NCBI GenBank assembly: GCA_017440965.1
Contig: JAFSGH010000046.1
Span: 1-39,373 of the forward strand
DNA from: Clostridia bacterium
Lineage (GTDB): Bacteria > Bacillota > Clostridia > Oscillospirales > Acutalibacteraceae
Direction: 5' to 3'
DNA length: 39,373 nt
The translations under genes and the position numbers were made by a program. Of the stretch, positions 16,292 to 24,319 are shown one piece after another. Each line of letters starts with the position of its first letter. Position 1 is the first letter of the stretch. Below the pieces are notes generated by a model. That model worked only from the letters and a program-made list of their open reading frames with translations. It did not search any database and was not told where the DNA came from.

Positions 16292-17191
16292 TCACCTCTT
16301 AATAAGCTCATATGCCAATGATACAGCACCGTTAATTATCGGCTCATCCGAAAAGAATAAATGATAGCTGTCATCAAGATGCATTCTTAAAAATTGTTCC
16401 AGTATTTCTTTTTCTCTGCATAAGCCTCCGATAAATACTATATTATCACGAAGGCTGTCCTTTTTACTGCAGATGCTTCGTATCATTTTTGCAGTTTCAA
16501 GTGTATTGTTAAACAGAATGTCTTTTGCTGCTTTGTCATTTTTTCTGAAAGCCTCGAAAACTATCGGAGCAAGGGATGCAACAAATGAAGGGCCTTTTGA
16601 ATAGATATCGGATAGTGCCTTATTCAAAGGTTTACCGAGCTTTTCAGATATCAGCTCATATATTATTTCGCTTCCGCCTCTTTGATCGGAAAACTCAAAG
16701 GCACTGTTAAGCGCATCAGAGCCGAGACAAAAGCCGCTTCCGCCCTTATCTATCATATATCCGTAGCCGCCCGAACGAAAAAGCTCAGTGCCTGATCTTC
16801 CGAAGGCTACCGTCCCTGTTCCCATTATTACCGCAATGCCGTCATTATCGTCAAGTGCGGCTTTTAATGCATTGAAAGTGTCGCTTGAATTTCCGACAAA
16901 TGCAAAGCCGAGAGATATAAGATGACGGTATATTGAATTTTGTATTTCATCATTACCGCTTCCTGCAATTCCGGCAAAAACGGAAATCTCCGAAGGAGCT
17001 ATATCTTCGCAAATGAGTTTTATGCCTTGCGTCAGCAGCGCTAAGGTTTTATCGATCCCGATGTTTGAAGGATTTGAAGCACCGAGCTTAATTCGTTTCA
17101 TAACTTTTTTATTGATATCTGTTAACAAAAATTCGGTTTTTGTTCCTCCTCCGTCGATGCCGAGGAGATAGCTGATTTTATTATCATTCAT
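16292..17191 (-). CDS. murK: MurNAc/GlcNAc kinase, BadF/BadG/BcrA/BcrD family
   Basis: 299 residues of the ASKHA ATPase fold, BadF/BadG branch. Phosphate-1 motif GIDGGGTKTEFLLTD at the N-terminus, phosphate-2 motif VIMGTGTVAFGRSG (about 131-144), DKGGSGFCLGSDA and adenosine-binding IGGLCREKEIL. The family includes eukaryotic GlcNAc kinase and Clostridium acetobutylicum MurK, which phosphorylates MurNAc and GlcNAc at O6. The murQ start lies only 4 nt beyond its stop, so MurNAc is the expected substrate here. The gene symbol rests on this context. First gene of the minus-strand operon, under a TTGCAA-17-TATAAT promoter. Confidence 0.88.
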   Translation of the reverse strand: MNDNKISYLLGIDGGGTKTEFLLTDINKKVMKRIKLGASNPSNIGIDKTLALLTQGIKLICEDIAPSEISVFAGIAGSGNDEIQNSIYRHLISLGFAFVGNSSDTFNALKAALDDNDGIAVIMGTGTVAFGRSGTELFRSGGYGYMIDKGGSGFCLGSDALNSAFEFSDQRGGSEIIYELISEKLGKPLNKALSDIYSKGPSFVASLAPIVFEAFRKNDKAAKDILFNNTLETAKMIRSICSKKDSLRDNIVFIGGLCREKEILEQFLRMHLDDSYHLFFSDEPIINGAVSLAYELIKR

Positions 17192-17220
17192 ATGATCACT
17201 TCTTATCAGTATTTAAGAAG

Positions 17221-17249
17221 ATTATAATTAAAATAATTCCGGATTGCAA
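17221..17249 (-). promoter_or_regulatory. Sigma-A type promoter for the murK-murQ-GH36 operon
   Basis: Minus-strand -35 TTGCAA (17244-17249), 17-nt spacer, consensus -10 TATAAT (17221-17226), 30 nt before the kinase ATG. Confidence 0.7.
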
Positions 17250-17273
17250 CAAAAATAATACAGAACGGCAATT

Positions 17274-17305
17274 GTCCAAAAGCTTTTTGAAAAAAGCTTT
17301 CGGAC
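17274..17305. repeat. Intergenic hairpin sharing a core with the 110-127 hairpin
   Basis: GTCC (17274-17277) pairs with GGAC (17302-17305), and AAAGCTTTT (17279-17287) with AAAAGCTTT (17292-17300). The core AGCTTTTTGAAAAAAGCT closely matches the hairpin at window position 110-127. No T-tract follows on either strand, so it is not an obvious terminator. Confidence 0.5.
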
Positions 17306-17319
17306 GGATTTTGTATATG

Positions 17320-17352
17320 AAAAAACCGTATTCACAAAGAACACGGCTTTTT
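17320..17352 (-). terminator. Rho-independent terminator of the beta-helix glycosidase gene
   Basis: Imperfect inverted repeat (17320-17333 with 17339-17352) rich in A on the left and T on the right. Read on the minus strand it ends in TTTTTT just after the stop codon at 17360. Confidence 0.75.
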
Positions 17353-17359
17353 GTTAAGA

Positions 17360-18997
17360 TTATTTGCTTGTAACAGAGCTATACTTTCCGATCTTGAAGA
17401 ATAATTCAGGTATTGTGACCTTTTGTCCGCAGGCATTTATATTCTCAAGCTCGACCTGAACTGTATTTGATTCCTTGTCATTTCCCGAAATCTTTGAAGG
17501 CATATAAGAGGTATAGGATATATTTCTGAAGGCTACATTCTTGATCTCAAAATTCTCTTTTTCCTCGTCATATATCTTTACGAGAATTGCTCTGCCTTCA
17601 TCTCTGAATATCTCGATGTTCTCAAATAAAACACCGTCAATTCCGCCGTCGCACTGCTCTGCAACAACTACAAGAGAGCCGATACGGTCATTATCCCACA
17701 CGCCGTCGCGGTAAATTACTGCACTGTCACGGAAGGTAATATCGGAAATCTGTCTGTTTGTCTCTCCGCAGATACCGAAGCATCTTGCATATCCGCCCCA
17801 GGCAATGCAGTTAGAGAAGGTAACATTCTTGGTATCCATTGTACCGCCTAATGCCTTTACCTCAAACTCATCATCGGCGGTTCTTGCAAAGCAATTTGTG
17901 ATAAGGGCATTTTCTGTGTTGCAGATAGCGAATGCATCACAGTTTCCGCGGTTGCCGATAATATCTACCTGATCAATTTTTACATCCTTACAGCAGTATG
18001 TGATAAGAGACCATTCAGGTGAGTTGATTATCTTAATATCGCTTATGTTGATATTGTTGCAGCAAGTGAATACAACACCGCGGCGCTCTCTTCTGTCAAG
18101 CCTTGTCAGGTCAATTACGCCTCTGCCGGTAATTGTTATATTATTGCAGAGATAGAAATTCAGGAAGGGATAACGGGTAAGTCCTATTCGGTTATCCGAG
18201 AACGCGCCTTCCTCGATATATTTATCTTCATCCTCAACACTGTTTATATCATAGTGGTGGTTTGCGATAACATAAGCACCCTGTCTCAGATAGACGACCT
18301 GGTCATTCTCGCCGACAAAGTTGAAGTAATCATATTCGTAAACGCCCTTTTCCACAACGGTGACATTCTCTTCTCCGAATTTTTCGATGTAATCGGCAAT
18401 TTCTGCATCCTCATCGGTTTTTTCACGAACAAAGAGGGTATAGCCGTAATACTGAGAAGCGCCGTTAAACAGGAAGGTGTATATACCTGTCTTGTTGATG
18501 GATGCACATATTTTTCCGTCCTTTTTTACAGCTGTAACATTATGTGAAGCGGGAAGAATGATAGCATTTTTTAATTCAACATCCTTCCCCGTGAGCTCAA
18601 TATTAAATGAAAACTCACTGTCGGCATCAACATAAATTTCAGAGAAGGAATGAAGAGTTCCCGTGTCATCAACACGGATAAAAACAACGGAAGCATATAC
18701 GGGAATCTCTTTGCCTGCGATAGTGGCAGTGTAGTAGGGGGATATTGTTATTCCGTTTATATCATCGTAGCCGCCTGACTGAACATACTCGGGAAGCTCA
18801 GCTGATGCACGGCCTGTAAGCTCCTGCTCGGTTATGCCTGCCTCTTCAAGAGTAATTATTGCTTCTTCGGGATATTCGAGAACTGAAAAATCAAAATTCT
18901 CTGTTTCAGGTAAAAGCTCTCCGGGGCAGAAAAGGCTTGAAAAGAACATAGAAATAACGGTAAATATGGTAAAAAAGGTTTTGATAATAGCAGTCAT
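17360..18997 (-). CDS. Exported parallel beta-helix glycosidase (GH28/GH49-like)
   Basis: 545 residues. A hydrophobic Phe-rich N-terminus (IIKTFFTIFTVISMFFSSLF) targets the protein to or across the membrane. Residues 35-220 form a beta-rich N-domain; 220-520 form a right-handed parallel beta-helix with repeated ITITGRG, INISDIKI, VKIDQVDI and ALITNCF coils. Conserved acidic residues of pectinase-like glycosidases are visible: NCDAF (D354) and TADDEFEVK (D375, D376, K381). This pattern, with NSPEWSL before it, suits GH28 polygalacturonases and the related GH49 dextranases; I cannot choose between them. ATG follows a perfect AAGGAGG. Single gene with promoter and terminator. Extracellular cleavage of a pectin- or dextran-like polymer is the likely role, compatible with uxaBA nearby. 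Confidence 0.8.
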   Translation of the reverse strand: MTAIIKTFFTIFTVISMFFSSLFCPGELLPETENFDFSVLEYPEEAIITLEEAGITEQELTGRASAELPEYVQSGGYDDINGITISPYYTATIAGKEIPVYASVVFIRVDDTGTLHSFSEIYVDADSEFSFNIELTGKDVELKNAIILPASHNVTAVKKDGKICASINKTGIYTFLFNGASQYYGYTLFVREKTDEDAEIADYIEKFGEENVTVVEKGVYEYDYFNFVGENDQVVYLRQGAYVIANHHYDINSVEDEDKYIEEGAFSDNRIGLTRYPFLNFYLCNNITITGRGVIDLTRLDRRERRGVVFTCCNNINISDIKIINSPEWSLITYCCKDVKIDQVDIIGNRGNCDAFAICNTENALITNCFARTADDEFEVKALGGTMDTKNVTFSNCIAWGGYARCFGICGETNRQISDITFRDSAVIYRDGVWDNDRIGSLVVVAEQCDGGIDGVLFENIEIFRDEGRAILVKIYDEEKENFEIKNVAFRNISYTSYMPSKISGNDKESNTVQVELENINACGQKVTIPELFFKIGKYSSVTSK

Positions 18998-19024
18998 CTG
19001 ATTACCTCCTTGCTTAATGATTTT

Positions 19025-19053
19025 ATAATAACAGAAATTATTTCAGAATTCAA
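19025..19053 (-). promoter_or_regulatory. Sigma-A type promoter for the beta-helix glycosidase
   Basis: Minus-strand -35 TTGAAT (19048-19053), 17-nt spacer, -10 TATTAT (19025-19030), 27 nt before the ATG. Confidence 0.65.
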
Positions 19054-19098
19054 TGAAAATCAGTTAATAATAAATTTATTTATCATTATTTTACTCTA

Positions 19099-19127
19099 TT
19101 GCCTGAATCGGATATCTGTGATAAAAT
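19099..19127 (+). promoter_or_regulatory. Sigma-A type promoter of the GH3-acyltransferase operon
   Basis: -35 TTGCCT (19099-19104), 17-nt spacer, -10 TAAAAT (19122-19127). It overlaps the upstream in-frame extension of the GH3 frame, which argues that translation starts at 19159. Confidence 0.6.
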
Positions 19128-19158
19128 AAAAAGTAATATTACTAACGGAGATTATATT

Positions 19159-20847
19159 ATGTTGGATGTAAAAGGTTATGTGCTTGCCGCCTTCGGCGGT
19201 TTTCTCGGAATATGTGAACATATCAAGCTGAATATCTATTCCCGTAACGCCTGGAAGATACAGCAGAGGAATATTAAACGGCTGATGCGAAAAAATAAGT
19301 CCACTGAATACGGCAGGAAGAATAATTTTGATAAGGTCAGGACAACAAAGGATTATCAAAGGATAGTTCCTCTTTCCGTATATGCCGATTATGATGAATA
19401 TGTAAGAAGAATGGCAAACGGTGAAAAGGGGCTTATCACCAATATGTTCGTACGGCGTTTTACCGAAAGCTCGGGAAGCACGGGAAAGGCAAAGCTTGTT
19501 CCTCTTTCTTATTGGGCTGAATGGGTGGCGCAGTGCTACGGCTTTTCAGCACCTGTAGGCTGTGCGGTAAAATGGTTTTTAAAAAAAGGAAGACTGCTTC
19601 CTCCTCAGAAGGGACTTCTGACTGCAGAAACCTCTATGCGCAAAGTTAAAGGAGGTACGGTCAGCTGTTTATCCTCAATACCGCTTCTTAATCTCCGTGC
19701 GCTTGTGCCTTTCTTTGCAACCTCACCCAAGGAGATACTGTTTCCCGATCCTGAAGCAGATATGGATATGCATTATTTGAAACTGCGCTTTTCTCTTATC
19801 AATAAAAAAACAAGCTACCTCGGAACGATATTTATCACAACGCTTGAATCAATGTTCTTTTATATGGAGGAGCATTGGGAAATGCTTTGTGATGATATTG
19901 AAAAGGGAACTATCAATGAATCGGTTAAACTTCCGCCTGAACTTCGGGGAAAGCTTATAAAGAAGCTTAAGCCTCAGCCTAAGCGTGCAGAGGAATTACG
20001 CAGAGAATTCAGAAAGGGCTTTGACTGTTCGCCTATAATTCCTCGTATATGGCCTAAGGTGGAATGGTTATACGGAATGGGAACGGGCGCACTTTCTCTT
20101 TATGCCAAAAAACTGAGAAGATATATCGGCGAGGATATGCCCATACATTATCTCGGATATACTGCTACAGAGGCATTTATGGCAGTTCCCATTGAGCTTA
20201 ATTCCTTTGAATATGTTATGCTTCCTCAGAACGGCTTTTATGAATTCCGTCCCGTGGAGTCGGATGATTATGATAACCTTCTGACTATAAACGGGCTTGA
20301 AGAGGGAAAGGAATATGAGCTGATACTTACAAATATGAGCGGATTTTACAGATATCGCATCGAGGATGTTGTAAAATGCACGGGTTATTATTACGGCTCA
20401 CCGAAGATCACCTTCTGTTACAGGCTTAATCAGATCGCAAATATAAGCGGTGAGAAGATAAGTCAGATGGCATTTGATGAGATGGTGGATGATCTGTCAG
20501 AATTTATGGGTGATATGTATGTGGGATACAGTATATACCCCGACAGATCGACTTCACCGGGACATTATGTTCTTTTCCTTGAATGCCTTGAGGAACCTGA
20601 AGAAGTTAAGAGATCACAGTATGCGGATGCCTTTGAAAAAATGCTTATTAAGGATAATGTTTCTGTTGAGCCTCTTATTAAAAGCGGTGCACTCGGACAT
20701 CCTGAGGTTAGATTCCTGAGACGCGGTACATATGACGAATACCGTGAGATCCTCAGAAAAAGAGGTGCAAATCTCAATCAGGTCAAGCCGATCAAGGTTA
20801 TTGATACTGATGAGAAGAGAGACTTCTTCTTCTCGCATATAATATGA
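19159..20847 (+). CDS. GH3-family acyl-adenylating amido synthetase-like enzyme (copy 1)
   Basis: 562 residues of the GH3 (auxin-responsive promoter) family, adenylate-forming ANL-superfamily enzymes. Plant members activate a carboxylic acid with ATP and join it to an amino acid. The three nucleotide-binding motifs are present: ESSGSTGKAKLVP (103-115), GYTATEAFM (333-341) and GFYRYRIEDVV (395-405, in place of YRxGD). The substrate is unknown. No membrane segment is convincing, though the N-terminal VLAAFGGFLG is hydrophobic. Start: ATG at 19159 with CGGAG 8 nt upstream; the longer in-frame start at 19099 coincides with the -35 box. A condensation-type acyltransferase follows after 13 nt, so the two probably form one pathway. 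A same-length paralogue lies at 35507-37195. Confidence 0.9.
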   Translation: MLDVKGYVLAAFGGFLGICEHIKLNIYSRNAWKIQQRNIKRLMRKNKSTEYGRKNNFDKVRTTKDYQRIVPLSVYADYDEYVRRMANGEKGLITNMFVRRFTESSGSTGKAKLVPLSYWAEWVAQCYGFSAPVGCAVKWFLKKGRLLPPQKGLLTAETSMRKVKGGTVSCLSSIPLLNLRALVPFFATSPKEILFPDPEADMDMHYLKLRFSLINKKTSYLGTIFITTLESMFFYMEEHWEMLCDDIEKGTINESVKLPPELRGKLIKKLKPQPKRAEELRREFRKGFDCSPIIPRIWPKVEWLYGMGTGALSLYAKKLRRYIGEDMPIHYLGYTATEAFMAVPIELNSFEYVMLPQNGFYEFRPVESDDYDNLLTINGLEEGKEYELILTNMSGFYRYRIEDVVKCTGYYYGSPKITFCYRLNQIANISGEKISQMAFDEMVDDLSEFMGDMYVGYSIYPDRSTSPGHYVLFLECLEEPEEVKRSQYADAFEKMLIKDNVSVEPLIKSGALGHPEVRFLRRGTYDEYREILRKRGANLNQVKPIKVIDTDEKRDFFFSHII

Positions 20848-20860
20848 TCAGGTGAATTGT

Positions 20861-22249
20861 ATGAATAAAGCTATAAAAGCAAGAGAAACTGAAAAACAGG
20901 AGCTTCTCGGAAAAGGTCTTACTGACAAAAAGGTAATAAATGAGCTGATCACTTTTAAGCACAATAATCCTGTGCTTTATAATAAGCGTCTGCCGACTGA
21001 GATGTATGATAAGGTAAATCTTATGTGCAGAAAATATATGGACAGAATGGCACGCTTTGAAATGGATTACGACTTTATTGTTGATGCCGAAATGTTCAGA
21101 AATGTTGCCGTTTGCTGTCTTGAAAGTGTACCTGTTTTACGCTCTCAGGTGGTAAATCATCCTGTGTCGCCCTATTGGAGGCTGGCGGATTATACCGTTG
21201 ATGATTTTGTTTTTGTAAAAGAGGTAGGAGATATAGAAAAGGCAAGGACTGAATTTTTTGCACATGAGATACCTCTTACAAGCAATGTTCAGATGAATAT
21301 TGCACTGTTTTACAATAACAATAAAACATATATTTGCTTTATCTGGAATCATATGTGTATGGACGGCGGCGGCTTCAAGATGTTCTGGAGCGATTTCTGC
21401 AGAAATTATACACAGTATGACCTTGACGGTATATCTCCTTTGTCATTTTCAACCGGCTCGCGGAAATATACAGATGTATATAAGGATATGGAAAGGGATA
21501 AGGCAAAAAAAGCACGGCTTCAGTTTGCAAATATCTCTCCGAGATCAGTCCACGGCTTTCCCTTCCGTAATAATAAGAGGGAAGACAGTGTAATTATCGT
21601 TTCGAGAAAAATACCCTCGGAAAGCTTTATTCCCGCAAGGGAATTTGCAAAAAGCTCAGGTGCAACTGTTACCGATCTTTTGTTAGCTTCTTATATAGAT
21701 TCTCTTGCAAAAATTTCGGATATTTCTCCTGAGTCTCCGATAAGTGTTGCCTGTGCCACAGATCTTCGCCGTCATATAAAGGATCTGAGCACGGTCGGCT
21801 ATACGAACCATGTGTCTTTTATACATTGTGCTTTGTCGCAAAGAGGAAACGGACTTAAGGATACATTAGAAAAGGTTTCCGAAAAAACAAGACAGCTGAA
21901 AAAGGATGAATTTATCGGTCTTCACGGTCTGCCATTACTGAATATTGCCTATAAGACAATGGTGTATCTGCAGGCAGAAACAGTAGTTAAGCTGTTTTAT
22001 AATAATCCTTCATTATCGGTAAGCAATGTAGGGGTTATTGTTCCCGAGAGCTTTTCTCTCAGCGGTAATATGCCTTTTGACGCCTTTGTGGCGGGTGCTG
22101 CAAAAAATAAGCCCTGCGCCGTTATGACAGCACTTACGATAAATGATACTCTTTCTGTTTCAATGTGCCTTAGAGGAAATGAGAACGATAAAAAGCTTCT
22201 TGAAAGATTTTTTGATGAGTATGTGAAAAACATTAATTCCTGCAGATAA
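20861..22249 (+). CDS. Condensation/CoA-dependent acyltransferase superfamily protein
   Basis: 462 residues resembling the chloramphenicol-acetyltransferase/condensation/PapA-like superfamily. The N-half carries the active-site motif NHMCMDGGG (163-171), the HHxxxDG motif with the first His replaced by Asn but the catalytic H164 and D168-G169 kept. The C-half shows the expected second domain (VGYTNHVSF, LSVSNVGVI). Such enzymes transfer an acyl group from a carrier protein or CoA to a hydroxyl or amine. ATG at 20861 follows AGGTGA at 5 nt; a GTG at 20852 is inside that site. It lies 13 nt after the GH3 gene and before a terminator, so the operon is just these two genes. No carrier protein is encoded nearby. 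Donor and acceptor are unknown. Confidence 0.8.
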   Translation: MNKAIKARETEKQELLGKGLTDKKVINELITFKHNNPVLYNKRLPTEMYDKVNLMCRKYMDRMARFEMDYDFIVDAEMFRNVAVCCLESVPVLRSQVVNHPVSPYWRLADYTVDDFVFVKEVGDIEKARTEFFAHEIPLTSNVQMNIALFYNNNKTYICFIWNHMCMDGGGFKMFWSDFCRNYTQYDLDGISPLSFSTGSRKYTDVYKDMERDKAKKARLQFANISPRSVHGFPFRNNKREDSVIIVSRKIPSESFIPAREFAKSSGATVTDLLLASYIDSLAKISDISPESPISVACATDLRRHIKDLSTVGYTNHVSFIHCALSQRGNGLKDTLEKVSEKTRQLKKDEFIGLHGLPLLNIAYKTMVYLQAETVVKLFYNNPSLSVSNVGVIVPESFSLSGNMPFDAFVAGAAKNKPCAVMTALTINDTLSVSMCLRGNENDKKLLERFFDEYVKNINSCR

Positions 22250-22255
22250 AGAATA

Positions 22256-22289
22256 CCGCCTTCCGTTTTATGAAGGCGGCATTTTGTTT
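22256..22289 (+). terminator. Rho-independent terminator of the GH3-acyltransferase operon
   Basis: CCGCCTTC (22256-22263) pairs with GAAGGCGG (22272-22279), 8-nt loop, then CATTTTGTTT. Confidence 0.85.
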
Positions 22290-22354
22290 GTTCAGATGTT
22301 AAGATTATATGAGATAATTAATCATATTTCTGCAGATTTTGATTTTATATTATA

Positions 22355-22383
22355 TTTACTCTTTATTTTTGTTGTGATAAAAT
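22355..22383 (+). promoter_or_regulatory. Sigma-A type promoter for the TraX-like gene
   Basis: -35 TTTACT (22355-22360), 17-nt spacer, -10 TAAAAT (22378-22383); ribosome binding site GGAGAT follows before ATG at 22416. Confidence 0.55.
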
Positions 22384-22415
22384 GCTAATTAAGAAATCCG
22401 ATAAGGAGATATTTT

Positions 22416-23111
22416 ATGCTGAAGCGTATAGGCTTTACGAACAATCAATTAAAGCTGATAGCTGTTCTTTCGATGCTTTCAGATCATATCGGTAAGCAGT
22501 TACTGCCTCAATTTGAGATATTGCAGATCTTCGGCAGACTTGCAATGCCGATCTTTGCCTATATGATCGCCGAGGGCTGTTTTTATACAAAGAACAAAAG
22601 GCAGTATCTTATGAGGCTCCTGATTCTTGCACTCGGTTGTCAGGCAGTTTATTTTTTTGCTGAAGGCTCCTTATATCAGAACATTCTTGTGACCTTCTCG
22701 TTGTCGGTAATAACAATATTTGCTTTTGATAATTTTATTAAAAACAAGAGGAAGGATTCATTTTTAATTGCCTTTGCCGTAGCGGCATTATTGATTGTTG
22801 TCTGTATTGTTTGTCCCTTGATATTAAAAAAGCAGGGCTTTTGCATTGATTACGGTTTTTTCGGTGTTTTATTGCCTGTTGCCGTTTATTTCTCAAAGAA
22901 CTGTTATCTGAAGCTTATCAGTCTTTCAGTCTTTCTTGTTCTGATTTCATTTGATCTCGGCGGAATTCAATGGTTTTCACTTTTCTCTGTGCTTGTACTT
23001 TTATTATACAACGGTAAACGTGGAAGGCTTCAGCTTAAATATCTGTTCTATGTATTTTATCCGCTTCATCTTGCTGTGATCTACTTAATAAAGCTTATAA
23101 TTTCTGCTTAA
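22416..23111 (+). CDS. TraX-family polytopic membrane protein
   Basis: 231 residues with about seven to eight hydrophobic segments. The N-terminal LKLIAVLSMLSDHIGKQLLP and GRLAMPIFAYMIAEGC are the hallmark of the TraX family; the SDH histidine is conserved. TraX of the F plasmid N-acetylates pilin, and chromosomal relatives are regarded as membrane acyltransferase-like proteins of unknown substrate. There are no conjugation genes in the window, so a conjugative role is improbable. It has its own promoter after the GH3-acyltransferase terminator. Proximity to two acyl-chemistry genes hints at a shared product, but this is speculative. Confidence 0.8.
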   Translation: MLKRIGFTNNQLKLIAVLSMLSDHIGKQLLPQFEILQIFGRLAMPIFAYMIAEGCFYTKNKRQYLMRLLILALGCQAVYFFAEGSLYQNILVTFSLSVITIFAFDNFIKNKRKDSFLIAFAVAALLIVVCIVCPLILKKQGFCIDYGFFGVLLPVAVYFSKNCYLKLISLSVFLVLISFDLGGIQWFSLFSVLVLLLYNGKRGRLQLKYLFYVFYPLHLAVIYLIKLIISA

Positions 23112-23140
23112 TTCTTGCTTGGTGTTTAGTTTCCTTTTGG

Positions 23141-23169
23141 TTGAAAGTTCAGCTGTATTATGCTATAAT
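23141..23169 (+). promoter_or_regulatory. Sigma-A type promoter for the ornithine cyclodeaminase-DUF2130 pair
   Basis: -35 TTGAAA (23141-23146), 17-nt spacer, consensus -10 TATAAT (23164-23169). Confidence 0.75.
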
Positions 23170-23199
23170 TCAAGAAATAAGTAAAAAAGAGGTAATACT

Positions 23200-24297
23200 A
23201 TGTCGTTTGAAATGCCGAAATACTATCCCCCTGATTTTAATGAGGAGAGATTTTTATCTGCTCCTGATGTGAAGATCGCACCGGCTCCTAAGGACGGAGT
23301 CGCACCGGAGTATTATCACAGCACTTCAATGTATCCCGAATATTTTAAGCTCAACGGTAAATGGATTCTTGCTGAAGAGAGCCGTATGGATTCCTGCGTC
23401 GTTGTGAGTGACGATTCAAGACTTTTTGTTGTTGAAGCAAGAAATCTTAAAAAGGATGATAAGGTAATTCTCGGAAGAACGGAAAAATGCGAAGAGGGAA
23501 TATATCTTCACGCTGACGGCTTCAGGAATGAGCATTCGGATATTGAGGATCAGTTTGTTTTCAGACAGGGAAGAAGCAGAGAGACCTCATATTCCCGTGA
23601 CTACGACAATCTCTTTGAGCTTCTGAAATACGAAAAGCAGAACGGAAATATTATCTGGGTAATGGGACCTGCTTTTGCCTTTGATGCCGATGCAAGACGG
23701 GCAATGTCACTTCTTATTGAAAACGGTTATGCTCACGGAGTGCTTGCGGGAAACGCTCTTGCAACTCACGACCTTGAAGGGGCTCTTTTGCATACAGCCT
23801 TAGGTCAGGATATTTACACTCAGAAATCTCAGCCTAACGGACATTATAATCATCTTGATATCTGTAATAAGGTACGCCGATCAGGTTCAATTGAAAAATT
23901 CATTGAAGAATATGAGCTTAACGACGGGATTATCAGTAGCTTAGTTAAAAATACGGTTCCCTTTGTGCTTGCCGGCTCTATAAGGGATGACGGGCCTTTA
24001 CCTGAGGTGATCGGTGATGTTTATAAAGCGGCGGATGCTATGAGAGAGCTTGTTAAGGGAGCTACAACTGTCATCTGTATGGCAACAATGCTTCATACTA
24101 TTGCAACGGGAAATATGACGCCTTCCTTCCGTGTAACCGATGACGGGACTGTAAGACCTGTTTATCTTTATACCGTTGATATTGATGAATTTGTTGTGAA
24201 TAAGCTTCTTGACAGAGGAAGTCTCAGTGCAATAACCGTTGTGGCAAATGTGCAGGATTTTATTACACTTGTTGCAAAGGGCCTCGGACTGATGTGA
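23200..24297 (+). CDS. Ornithine cyclodeaminase, nickel-pincer-nucleotide type (TIGR00300-like)
   Basis: 365 residues. The C-terminal two thirds match the conserved LOR/SDH C-terminal (TIGR00300) family: MGPAFAFDADARRAM, HGVLAGNALATHDLEGAL, the LGQD and GHYNHL loop, NTVPFVLAGSIRDDGPLPEV, CMATMLHTIATGNM and VDIDEFVVNKLLDRGS. Archaeal and cyanobacterial members deaminate and cyclise ornithine to proline with ammonia release, and are distinct from the NAD-type OCD/mu-crystallin family. The N-terminal arginine dihydrolase module of cyanobacterial AgrE/ArgZ is absent, so this is the stand-alone form. ATG follows AGAGGTAATACT. The DUF2130 gene starts 22 nt after it. Genes for making the nickel cofactor (larBCE) are not in the window. 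Confidence 0.85.
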   Translation: MSFEMPKYYPPDFNEERFLSAPDVKIAPAPKDGVAPEYYHSTSMYPEYFKLNGKWILAEESRMDSCVVVSDDSRLFVVEARNLKKDDKVILGRTEKCEEGIYLHADGFRNEHSDIEDQFVFRQGRSRETSYSRDYDNLFELLKYEKQNGNIIWVMGPAFAFDADARRAMSLLIENGYAHGVLAGNALATHDLEGALLHTALGQDIYTQKSQPNGHYNHLDICNKVRRSGSIEKFIEEYELNDGIISSLVKNTVPFVLAGSIRDDGPLPEVIGDVYKAADAMRELVKGATTVICMATMLHTIATGNMTPSFRVTDDGTVRPVYLYTVDIDEFVVNKLLDRGSLSAITVVANVQDFITLVAKGLGLM

Positions 24298-24319
24298 TAA
24301 TATGTTAAGGAGAAATTGT

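Noticed and set aside
22416..23111. Evidence for an integrated conjugative element because of the TraX homologue
   Set aside because: No relaxase, type IV secretion, integrase or attachment repeat was found; chromosomal TraX-like proteins are common.
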